Assembly (NCBI RefSeq): GCF_000711695.1
Contig: NW_013546981.1
Coordinates: 1-64,000, forward strand
DNA length: 64,000 nucleotides
Reading direction: 5' to 3'
DNA from: Tilletiaria anomala UBC 951
Lineage: Eukaryota > Basidiomycota > Exobasidiomycetes > Georgefischeriales > Tilletiariaceae
Every line of letters starts with the position of its first letter. Position 1 is the stretch's first letter. Shown piece by piece: positions 45,852-55,309 of this stretch. The notes under the pieces are model-generated. The model worked only from the letters and a program-made list of their open reading frames with translations, was not told the DNA's origin and did no database searches. The position numbers and the translations under genes were made by a program.

Positions 45852-47418
45852 TCAGAGCGGCCCGAGTACATCGCAGATGACCGGCACGTGATCACTCGGT
45901 CCATAAACCTCATGCCTGATCTCGCACTGCTGGACGAAAGCCCTGCTCTTGTCGGAGCCAAGCGCCCGCTCACTGATGATGAACGAGTCAAGTCTCCAGC
46001 CGATCCCTTTCCCTCTGCATGCTCCGCGAAAGCTATAAAATGCTGCCAAGAGAGATGTATTTGCGGGATCGCTGGATTGTCAGCTGAGAGGACGGTGACA
46101 GGCGCAACTTTCAAGGGCTAGATGACTTACTAAAGTGTCCCACAGCATCAGGATGCGATACCCGCCATACGTCTACCAGTTTCCTCCCCTCGCCCCGATC
46201 TTTCCCTTCAAGCAACACGCGGTGCGCATCGCACTCGATCTTGCTATAGCCAGGCTGCTTGTTCCACTTCTTCTTTGGGGCAGACAGGTCGCGTTGGTCC
46301 AGCATGACGTTCAGATCGCCACACCAGATTACTGGTTTCTGCGCATCGAGCTCTTTAATGTACTCGGCGAATGCGGCATTCCACTGCTGCTTGTTACTCA
46401 TCTTTGCAAGGCCTTCCCCGGCGTTTGTGACATACGTCCCGACGAGGAAGTGTTTCGAAAATTCTAACGTGATGATGCGCCCGTTGTACTCTTTCGGGTG
46501 CAAGGGCATGCCGATGGTGGCCTTGAGCGGCTTGATTTTGCTGAATACCGCGACACCTGCGTACCCCTTCGTCTTGGCGTCGATGCCCCAGTAGCGATGC
46601 GGATATGCGCTCAGGCCGGGGTGCATGTCCGGGGCTTCGTTGACCTGCGAATGAAGCCATGGCCAGCACGAACGTAGTGAGCTAAGAAGAGCTTGGTCGA
46701 CAATAAACCTGCATACCTTGGTTTCCGTCAGCACGACAATATCCGGCTGCTCCACTTCGAGATACTTGAACAGCCCCTTCTTCTCGCACGAGTTGAAGCT
46801 TGAGACGTTCCAGCTGACGATGCGCACCTGACCTTCGGGCCGCAGAGAATATTCAAGCATCTTGTGGGCGGAGGCCAGAGAGAAAATTTCGCGAGGGATA
46901 CCCCTCGCCGAGGGATTCTCGCCGTACTTCGCTGCGAACTCGGCCGTGGGAGCGGCAGGAGAGATGAGGCATTTGGACTGGTGCTCGTCGGCCTTCTTCG
47001 ATCGCTTGCCACTGTTGGGCCTGTTGTCTTCTTTCTCACTAATATCAGCGGAAATAGCAGCTTCGGCTGCCGTATCGCCAGAAGGTGGCGGTTGAAGAGC
47101 GGCAGCAAGGGCAATATCAGCTGCCTCTGCCTTCCGTTTGCGACCGCTCGAGCGAGCCAGTGTGGCGTTTTTGGCAGCTGCAGACGAATCATGCGGAGAA
47201 GCTGCAACTGAAGACTTAAAAGGCTCCACCCCTTTCATCTGCTTGGACTCGCGTGCTTGCGTGTGACCTCGCGCCATGTTGGCCAGCAAGGATGGTGTAA
47301 TACGAGCAGGCGAGGTGCAGGGAAGCGTGGAAAGCGCGAGTACCCTTGGAAGGAGACTCGGAGCCGGGCAGTGCTGGATCGTTCGTACGAGGCGGTATAC
47401 CTTCAGCAGCGCTCGCAT
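45852..47418 (-). CDS. ExoIII/APE1-family AP endonuclease
   Basis: Exons 46717-47418, 46131-46644 and 45852-46042 give 468 aa. After a polar, Lys-rich N-terminal region come the endonuclease/exonuclease/phosphatase-fold motifs: VRIVSWNVSSFNS, DIVVLTETK (metal-binding Glu), HRYWG, GYAGVAVFSK, WCGDLNV, CRGKGIGWRLDSF and a final SDHVPVICD (catalytic His). The order and spacing match human APE1 and bacterial exonuclease III, which cut DNA 5' to abasic sites in base-excision repair. Two in-frame ATGs exist: the first (47418) adds MRALLKVYRLVRTIQ..., a good mitochondrial presequence; the second (47277, MARGHTQAR) gives a 421-aa nuclear-type form with KRSKK-like signals. The 72-nt first intron is stop-free and in frame. 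It is divergent from CTF18. Confidence 0.9.
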
Positions 47419-47782
47419 CTCCCGTCAGAATTGGCATTCGATGTCGCAGGTGATGCGCCTGAGACGGTCATTGGAGCATGACTGATGATAAAAGTGATGC
47501 ATGATGGGGTGTACACTTTTAGGAGGAAGCAGCAGCGACCACCCTTACGTAAGCACCATCAACATGCCATCCGACATCGTCACTTCGCGACGCGTCCTGT
47601 GGCGCGTCGCGTTTCACTCATGCTGTCCTCGGTCAGCTTCCCCTTTGCAAAGACCACCTTGTGGATGTGTATTCAAGAGTATCTTGCTCGGCCCTTACAC
47701 ATATCTCTGCATGCTTGCTGCCACATCGAACAAGTCACCACCTCAATTCTGGGTGCGGCCAAACGGTGTAAGAGACGCCATT
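47419..47782. promoter_or_regulatory. divergent promoter of AP endonuclease and CTF18
   Basis: Only 364 bp separate the two starts as modelled. Part of it (from about 47567 on the + strand) is in open frame with CTF18 and could be coding if CTF18 starts at one of the earlier ATGs, such as 47711. I see no clear TATA or cell-cycle (MCB-type ACGCGT) cluster, although one ACGCGT occurs near 47590. Confidence 0.4.
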
Positions 47783-50700
47783 ATGGAGCTGGAGGATAAC
47801 GGTCTGCTTGGCGCACGCATCGAAGTGGATGAGGAAGAGGAGGTCGACGAGCTCGCGAGCGACAACGAAGATGTCCATCCTGGCTCTTCACCCTTGAAGC
47901 GTGCTGCCACGCCGCCCATAGACGTTCTGGAAGCGATCGACGCCAGCCTTCCCTCTGTCTCGTCCGGATTATCGCCGCACAAACAACTGTGCAGCAGCTC
48001 ACCAGCAGCTGCTTACAACCCATCCTCGTCTCCCTCGACTTCCAAGCTGAGCGATGCGCAAAGGGCACTCAACTCTCCAAGTCTGCGTGTCCGCCAGCAG
48101 GCCGTTTCTGCTGCGGATACTTGGTCTCTGTCCCCTTCATCAATGAAAGGAGCGCCTCCAACGAGCAGCTTTTCGCGTTTCTCACCTGTGGGAAACCTGC
48201 AGACCATCGACGACGCGTTCAAGCGCGTGCTCTCTGCGAGTCCCACCAAAGAGTACAGTGTCTGCGATGCAGGAAAAGGAAGGGATAATCTGTTGGGGAT
48301 GGAGATCGAGCTGGAAGAGGCGATTTTGGGCGAGCCGATCGAGCAAGGAGACGAAAGTACACTTCAACGGGATGACACCTGTGAACAAAACGAGACAGCA
48401 GCGGCTGCACCAGCATCTCGCACAGCTGCGCAACCGAGTAGGTCAGCACCGTGGCTACGCTCCGTGCTCCGAACGGCAGCACCACCATGCCTATCACAAC
48501 AACTGCAGGCGCATGCAGAGTGCACAGCGGCAAGGGTATCCCCGACGCGAATATGTTTTGCAACAGACGTCCAAGCGATCGAGGACGCGGATGCTGGCAA
48601 CTCTCTGCTCGGTATGGAAATCGATTTAGTCGACACCATCGACCCAATCTACTCTCAGGGCGACAGTGCTCTAGGACATGGGCCCGTTCCTGCGATTTCG
48701 ACATCGACCACGAGCGTGACCAAGGCGCGGGATCACCACACGCGCTCAGGATTAGGTGTAATGAACACCGCGGCCACCAACACGCGCGATGTCCAGGCTG
48801 CCGAAAGCATGAGCGGTAGATCTACCGCGCCGAGTGGCCCACTGCAAACTCGCAACGACCTCTTGCCGCCCAGGGCCTCGCGCTCCAAGCCACAGGCCTT
48901 TGCTGGAGACGAAGCGGACTTGGACGACATGCTCGAGCTCGAGCTGCAACTGGAAAAGGACTGTCAGCGCCAGCGCCAGAGTGTCCCCGATGTGGATGAT
49001 GATGAGGAGTTAGCATGGCTGGAAGCGCAAGGCGGCACGTCCCTACCGCGTCCTCGCGCTGCTCGTCCCCCCCCGCCTGGCGGTGCCAATCACGGCTGCG
49101 ACGATATGTTTGACGACGAGCGTTTCCGTGATCTTGAAACCCTGGGCAGCGAGCAACCCTTTATTGCGTCCGCTTGCGTGTCCTCTGCAAAAACGAAGGA
49201 CCTGATTCCGCCCAAGGACCTGCTGCCACCGTCCGCCGAAACGCAGCTCGACCTTGTGTCGTTCGACCGGGGCCGCCCCGGCACCGCAAGCACTGCAACG
49301 GCCAGCCTCGAGCTGCGGCCGGGATTGGGGCTCGAGTACAGCGATGGAGGCGCCGCTGGTGGGGCTGATGAGCACGTCCGCGTGGAGAAGTTCCTGGACG
49401 GCAACAGGGACGAGACGGGCTTGCCCAAGTACCTGCCCGCTGCCAGTAGCATCGCAATGTCTTTTGATGGGACGGAAGTGCGCATGCCGAGGAGACGCAG
49501 GATGAAAGGCTGGAAGGTGAGCGCCTCAGAACCGATATCTAGAGATCTTGTTCTGACCCTGCTTTCTTATTTGATGTGGACAGCTGCCGCCTATGCGCTA
49601 CGGCAACGACAGAGCCGAGCTGCTCGCACGGCCCATCCATCAGATGATCGACTCGATTCGCATGGAACAAGGAATGGCAGCTGCGATCCGCGAGTCTAAT
49701 GTATCTGTTGAGCGCAGCCGTCGTGGGTGGGACATCGATGTCGATACCGATGCCGACGCGGCGGACCGCGTCCTCAGCGATCAAGCGCGCGAAACGGAGG
49801 ATCGCAGCCAGCCTGCCGAAAGCGACCGAGAGCAGATGTGGGTCGACAAGTACCGGCCGCGCAAGTTTCCAGAGCTGCTCGGAGACGAACGCGTGCATCG
49901 TGAAGTCATGGGCTGGATCAAGGAATGGGATCAGTGCGTCTTTAAGCGCCGGCCAAGCAAAAAGCGCCTGCGCAATTCGTACTATCCGAACAAGTACGGT
50001 GGTGGCGACAAGCCAATGCATGGTCACGGTCCGAGCGCACCGGGCGACGGCGAACAATTTACCTATCGCGATGCGTACGGCCGGCCGCAGGAGAAAATCC
50101 TGCTGGTCTCCGGTCCGCCGGGTCTGGGCAAGACGACGCTTGCGCACGTTATCGCTCAGCAGGCCGGGTACGGCGTGTTTGAGATGAACGCTAGCGATGC
50201 GAGGAATGCAGGCGCGGTCGAGGACCAGATCAAGATGGCGCTGGAGAGCGCCAGCCTCAAGGACGCGCGCCCGACACTGGTCGTCATTGATGAGATCGAT
50301 GGCGCCACCGGAGGCGGCGGCGGAACAGAAGACGGGGATAGATCCAAGGGAGCAGGGGGTGGTGGCTTTATCAGGGCACTCATCAAGCTTGTCCAGAATG
50401 GCATGTCATCAGGCAAAGGAAAGGGGAAAGGCAAAGGCAAGAAGGGACGGGCGAAGCCTCTTTTGCGACCCATCATCTGCATTTGCAACGACCTCTACGC
50501 GACTTCATTACGTCCGCTGCGCCCCCTTGCCAAGCTCGTGCGGCTACAAAAGCCGCCGACGGCTCTGCTCGTCAATCGGCTGCGACAGGTGTGCGAGAAG
50601 GAGGCGCTGCAAGCGGACACGCGCTCCTTGACGCTGCTCGCAGAGCTGACTGGTGGCGACATCCGCTCGTGTCTGAACGCGCTACAGTTCGCCAAGACCA

Positions 50701-52137
50701 AGTCCAACTCGCTGGCCGAGGTGGACGTGCGCTCTGCCGCGCTCGACATCAAGGACGGCAGCTCGTCGGTCCAGCGCGTGTGGAGCGTGATGCTCAAGGT
50801 GCCCGATCCCAAGCAGCGCGCGCGAGGCGGCGCGCCCAAGGACGCGTTCGAGGCGACGCAGGTGATCGTGCACGAGGCGCAGCTGTGCGCGGAGTACGAC
50901 AAGATCGCACAAGGCTGTTTTGAGCTGTATCCTTTGCTTACGCGGCTCAAGGACGACGGCTGGCATCGCTATCACAAGATCCACGATTGGCTCCACTTTG
51001 GCAACTGCATCAACGAGTCCGTGTACACGCTGGGCACATTCGAGCTTATGGGCTACGCACCGTGGACTTTTGTGCCGTGGCACTTTCTCTTCGCCAGCAC
51101 ACACAACCTCACGCCCGAGTATCCCAAGGCAGATTACGAGGTGAGCAAAGCGTCGGTCTGACTTGGGGAGGTTTCGCTGATACCTTGGGATGCTACCACG
51201 CAGGCGTACCTTCGCAAGACAGCATTCCAGGATATCGTCGGCACTCTGCATGCAGCGCTGCCGCCGAGCACGCGTGGCCAGTTCAACTCGACCTCGCTCG
51301 TCACTGAGCTGGGCCCAATGCTCATGCGCATCCTCTCGCCAAACTTGAGGCTCGTGAGTCGGGAGGATGACGTATACTGATGGAGAACATGTTTGACTTA
51401 TTCGCTCATCCGTGTGCATGCAGGTCAACGCGCAAGTGGTCAAGCCAGAAGAGCGCAAGATCGTAGAAGCGCTGGTACGCATTATGGTTTCGCTGGACCT
51501 TCGATTCGTACAGTCCCGGACAGAGGACGGGCAGCTAGTGTACAAGATTGAGCCTCCACTGGACGCTTTTATTGAGTACGAGGAGAGCTCGGTGATGACG
51601 ACCGTGCCAAAGCCCGCACCTGCGGCAGCGGGTACCGCGAACAAGTTCGGCATTCGTCAGATGCTTGCCAAAGAGGTGGAAGCGGCACTGGTACGTCTTA
51701 AGAGCGGCGGCACGATAGAGAAAGGCGGCGATGAGGAAAGCAGGTCCGCCAGCGGTGCCATGGCCGCTTACCGCAAGCCGTCATCAACATTGTCAGTAGC
51801 ATCATTGTCGAAAAGTGCACTGAAAGACGAGCCCAAGCCGGAGAAGCTCGCCATCGACTTTTTCGGGCGGCCGGTCGTCAAGAAGCCGTCGCTGAAGCTC
51901 GGCAACGCGCCGCTACCGCTGCTGCTGGGTTCGAGGGCGGCTTTGGCAGCAGCCGCAGCGACCGCGGGTGATAAGGGCGATGCTTTGAGGAACGCAGCAG
52001 GAAAACAAACGGAAGACGAAGGGGACAATGGCGAGGAGGAGACGAAGGAGACGAAGCGTCTCAAAGTGTTTTATCGCTACCACGAGGGCTACTCGAATGC
52101 CGTGCGGCGGCCAGTGAAGCTTTGCGAGCTGCTGTAG
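47783..52137 (+). CDS. CTF18: CTF18, alternative replication factor C clamp-loader large subunit
   Basis: Exons 47783-49516, 49584-51140, 51204-51353 and 51424-52137 give 1384 aa from ATG 47783. The AAA+ core begins MWVDKYRPRKFPELLGDERV; Walker A is GPPGLGKTT (755-763) and Walker B LVVIDEIDG (about 810), followed by a GICIxND-like sensor region (IICICNDLYATSLRPLRP). The C-terminus carries DFFGRPVV and the terminal box YHEGYSNAVRRPVKLCELL, conserved in CTF18, where it contacts Dcc1-Ctf8. The complex loads PCNA and supports sister-chromatid cohesion. The protein is long for the family: about 560 N-terminal residues are acidic and disordered, with repeated LLGMEI(E/D)L motifs. A Gly/Lys-rich insert (SSGKGKGKGKGKKGR) follows Walker B. 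The start is uncertain; earlier in-frame ATGs at 47711 and 47567 exist. Confidence 0.92.
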
Positions 52138-52204
52138 TACAGACGCGTCGAACATGACCTTGCCATTGCTGTGTCTAGCGCGATGGAGAGGCAAACTCTC
52201 CGGC

Positions 52205-54517
52205 TCAGTCATCGTCCAGTTCCCAGGCATCGCCGTGCCCGTTCCCCTCTTCGTCGGTGCCCAAGCCGTCATCGCTGTCCGCGTCGAGCATCAGGCCAGG
52301 CTGGTAAGCGCCGATAAGATCCTCGAGCCGCTCGCGCACCTCCTTGAGCCCGTCGCGCCCGCCAACGACGCCACCGCCCTCGGACTCATCGAGGCCGTAC
52401 ATGCACAGCGGCGCGTGGCCCACGATGGCGGCGTGAACAATGCGCTTGGCGGCCGCCAGCTGGTGGTACGTCGCGGGGGTCGTGCAGAGCGAGGAGACGA
52501 TGGGGACGGAGCGCGTGCAGCTACTGCTCGACGCCAGCTGCTGCTGCGTGCCACTGGATAAAGGCGGCGACGGCGGCGGTGGCAACGGGCGCCCGTCGCT
52601 AGTGACGCCGCTGAAGAAACGCGGGAAGCTATCCGGGGTAAGGTACGCGGCGGGGACAAAGGTGGTGCGCGTAAGGGGTTGCTGGAGCTGCGGGTGGTGC
52701 AGCTGCGCGAGCGCTGCGAGCGTCGGGGGTATGCTGTGCGTGTCGTGGTCGCGCGCGACGAGCGACTCGGCGAACGGGACCGGCGGTGGGCGCTGGGAGC
52801 GCGCGCCGGCACGGCCGTTGCTCAGATCGACCCATGCACGCCGGAGGCTCTGGGCGGCGTGTTGGGCAGCGTGCTGAGCGGCGTGCTGGTGCGCAGCCGC
52901 ACTCGGCCCGCGCTGCTTGGGCGCATAGCCCCTCGCGGCGAGGAGCGCTTCGATCGGGTCGGACGCCGGCGGCGGCAGCAACAGCACGGGCGCGAGCAGC
53001 GGCGTGGGCAGGACGCCGGAGAGAGCGCCAATCGGCGTGCTGCGGCGCCAGTCGAGGCGCGTGAGCAGGTCTGCGGCGGACTCGCCGCTGCCGCTAGCGG
53101 AAGGGGAGCGATGCATGCGCAGCGGCAGCGTCGCTGTCTCGAGGTGTGCGGAGAGCAGCGCCGAGGCGTGGTACATGTTGCGCGGGCGGTAGAGAGGGAG
53201 ATGCGGCGGCGATGACGAGAGTTCGGCATGGGAGACTGCACTGGCGCCCGCGCCGGGGGCAGCGAGGGGGACCAAGAGCCCGGCAGTGGACTGGGCGAGG
53301 AGGTCGCTGTGGAGCGCCAAGCTGAGCGCGGCGTTCATACCGCGTGTATTGTATCTGCGCAGGGCGTGCCTGCTTTTGTGGGGTGCAAGCACCTGCGTCT
53401 GCGGTGACCGTGAGGACATGGTGGCTGCGAGGAGCGTGCTGGGCCCCCACTGCGCGGCGAAGAGCAGGACGGGTGTCTTGGCGTACTCGTCGTGCAGCTC
53501 CTCAAGCATGCGGTAGGCGTAGCCGGCAAAGCCGTCGGACATGTTGGCGGTCAGTGCAAAGCTCTGCACGCGGAAGCCACAAAAAAGGGCGGGGGTGCGA
53601 TGCTGGTCAGCAGACGGTCGACAAAGGGGCGCGGAGCACGGCACAGGAAGAGAGGCACGACGCACCTGCAGCAGGTCGCTGTCCTCGGCGAACCATCGGA
53701 GGTTTTCGTCCATGACGTCGGCATCTCGCTCGACCTGCTTGGCAACTGCGTAGCCGAGGTTGAAGCCTTCGAGCGGCGTTGCTGCCGATGCTTCTCCTGC
53801 GGCATCCTCTTCCTCCTCCTCCTCCTCATCAGCACCATGATGGGCAGCGGTGCTTGAGCTCATGGAGCGGTACACGGCTCCCGAGCTGGAAGAGCGAAGG
53901 GGCACAAGTGAGCGCGGGTGATATGATACACGCAGGTAGTCGGACCAGAAGCGGTACCCCCTGCTGGGCGAGAGGGTGCGCCATGTGCGCTGAACGGTGC
54001 TGCGCGCGTGCGCGTCTCCACTTGGGCAGCGAGTTTGCGCTGCGTCCACTTCCGCTCCATCGCCCCTGTCCCCATCCCCATTCCCGTCATCGCTCTCGCC
54101 CTCGCCATCGCCCTCGTCCCCATCTCCGTCTTGTGAATGCTCCTGCGCGTCGAGTGTGCGCTGGTATGCGCTGGCTGGCACACGCGGTGCAACCTGAAGC
54201 GTCTCGACGCCACCCTCGTGCCAGGCGGCAGCAGCAGTGGTGCCGTCGTCGTCGTCGTGCTCCTGCTGGTAGAGGCGGCTGATTTGGCGTAGCGCGCCAA
54301 ACTCGGCAGGGAGATCAAAGAGGAGTGCGCGAGGGAGAAAGGTTGGGGCGCGGAGGGTGTGCGAATAGCCGTGGCGGAACGAGGTGTCTGCGTCGTACCA
54401 CTCGTCTGTGGCAGCAGGCGTGTCGAGGTAGGCGTCCTGCTCGTTCCAAAAGTGTGTAGCAATGTGGTTAGCGAGTGTTCCAAAGGAGAGATGGATGGTC
54501 TCCCTGGGTGCTGCCAT
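52205..54517 (-). CDS. DML1: DML1 / Misato homologue, tubulin-like mitochondrial inheritance protein
   Basis: Exons 53666-54517 and 52205-53563 give 736 aa. The start MAAPRETIHLSFGTLANHIATHFWNEQD matches the Misato segment I, with the tubulin/FtsZ-like N-terminus. GYRFWSDYLRVSYHPRSL and LEGFNLGY follow, and the splice joins EDSDLLQ to SFALTANMSDGFAGYAYRMLEELHDEY, equivalent to the Misato/DML1 core. Yeast DML1 is essential and acts in mitochondrial DNA inheritance and morphology. Two acidic low-complexity inserts (Asp/Gly/Glu near 130-155 and an eight-Glu run near 235) and Ser/Pro-rich loops make it longer than the yeast protein. The 102-nt intron is stop-free and in frame. It converges on CTF18 with 67 bp between stop codons. 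Confidence 0.88.
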   Translation of the reverse strand: MAAPRETIHLSFGTLANHIATHFWNEQDAYLDTPAATDEWYDADTSFRHGYSHTLRAPTFLPRALLFDLPAEFGALRQISRLYQQEHDDDDGTTAAAAWHEGGVETLQVAPRVPASAYQRTLDAQEHSQDGDGDEGDGEGESDDGNGDGDRGDGAEVDAAQTRCPSGDAHARSTVQRTWRTLSPSRGYRFWSDYLRVSYHPRSLVPLRSSSSGAVYRSMSSSTAAHHGADEEEEEEEDAAGEASAATPLEGFNLGYAVAKQVERDADVMDENLRWFAEDSDLLQVRRASLPVPCSAPLCRPSADQHRTPALFCGFRVQSFALTANMSDGFAGYAYRMLEELHDEYAKTPVLLFAAQWGPSTLLAATMSSRSPQTQVLAPHKSRHALRRYNTRGMNAALSLALHSDLLAQSTAGLLVPLAAPGAGASAVSHAELSSSPPHLPLYRPRNMYHASALLSAHLETATLPLRMHRSPSASGSGESAADLLTRLDWRRSTPIGALSGVLPTPLLAPVLLLPPPASDPIEALLAARGYAPKQRGPSAAAHQHAAQHAAQHAAQSLRRAWVDLSNGRAGARSQRPPPVPFAESLVARDHDTHSIPPTLAALAQLHHPQLQQPLTRTTFVPAAYLTPDSFPRFFSGVTSDGRPLPPPPSPPLSSGTQQQLASSSSCTRSVPIVSSLCTTPATYHQLAAAKRIVHAAIVGHAPLCMYGLDESEGGGVVGGRDGLKEVRERLEDLIGAYQPGLMLDADSDDGLGTDEEGNGHGDAWELDDD

Positions 54518-55309
54518 TGCAACTATTGCGTGCTGCCAACGACGTTGACCGATGCCGATCTATATGCGAGCTGCGTCCCCTGCCTGGCTTTGCTGGTCCG
54601 GATAGCACGAGACTTTCTTGTTATATTCTAGAACCGATCAGCCTTGCCTTTCTTTCTTTCTTTCTTTCTTTTCATCTTCTTTTCTTTCTTTCTTTCTTTC
54701 TTGTTCTATTTCTTTCTTTTTGTCTGGTTTCAGGGGAGCGGAACCGGCGAGTCCGCCGGCTGCAGGCGTGCATGGGGATGCAGTGTGAGTGGTGCCTGCG
54801 TGCGTGTCTCTGCTCGACAGCCCTGGTGGGCTGCTGCAGTGCAGTGCAATGCAGTGCAAGCCGCCGCGGCGCAATCATCGTCCGCATGGCGGCGTGCAGG
54901 ATGGCACAGGAACTGTGTTCGTCGCCGTGCGGCCAACGTGCTCCACATGCAGTCACATTTCATCTCATCTCCCATCCTCTGGTTTGTCATCCGCAAGAAT
55001 GCTTTTCTCATCGCCCTCCATCTCCTCAACCCTCTCCCTCCCCTCCCCCCCAGCCCCAGAGCCAAGTCCAAGCCCAGCCTCGCGCCGTCGTTCCAGGAGA
55101 GTCGAAGCTCGCGCGCCGTGTTGCCTCTGCTTTCCATCGGATATCTGGCCTCCCAGCGTTGCTGCCGCCCCGCCCCCACCGGCACTCACACACACAGAGC
55201 AGCAGCTGGCCAGCACACGGCGGTTATAAGGGTGTGTGCGGCGACGGCCCCCCAGTAGCGGCAGTTGATCTTCCCACCAGGAAGGTCACCGCATTCGTGC
55301 CAGCCAACG
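54518..55309. promoter_or_regulatory. divergent promoter region DML1 / AIM6
   Basis: A 792-bp gap between divergent genes, containing the TTTC-rich repeat listed next and a CT/CCC-rich stretch around 55020-55200. Open frames here are low-complexity and not gene-like. Confidence 0.4.
54648..54720 (+). repeat. interrupted (TTTC)n microsatellite
   Basis: About 70 bp of CTTT units with short interruptions, placed 130 bp upstream of the DML1 ATG. On the DML1 strand it is a GAAA purine tract. Homopurine/homopyrimidine tracts of this kind can exclude nucleosomes in fungal promoters. Confidence 0.9.

Noticed and set aside
50682-51653. 323-codon open frame on the minus strand across CTF18
   Set aside because: It crosses two CTF18 introns and lacks any domain; a shadow of the GC-rich coding strand.
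54644-55258. Long + strand frames over the TTTC-rich repeat
   Set aside because: They are translations of a simple repeat and CT-rich DNA with no domain content.
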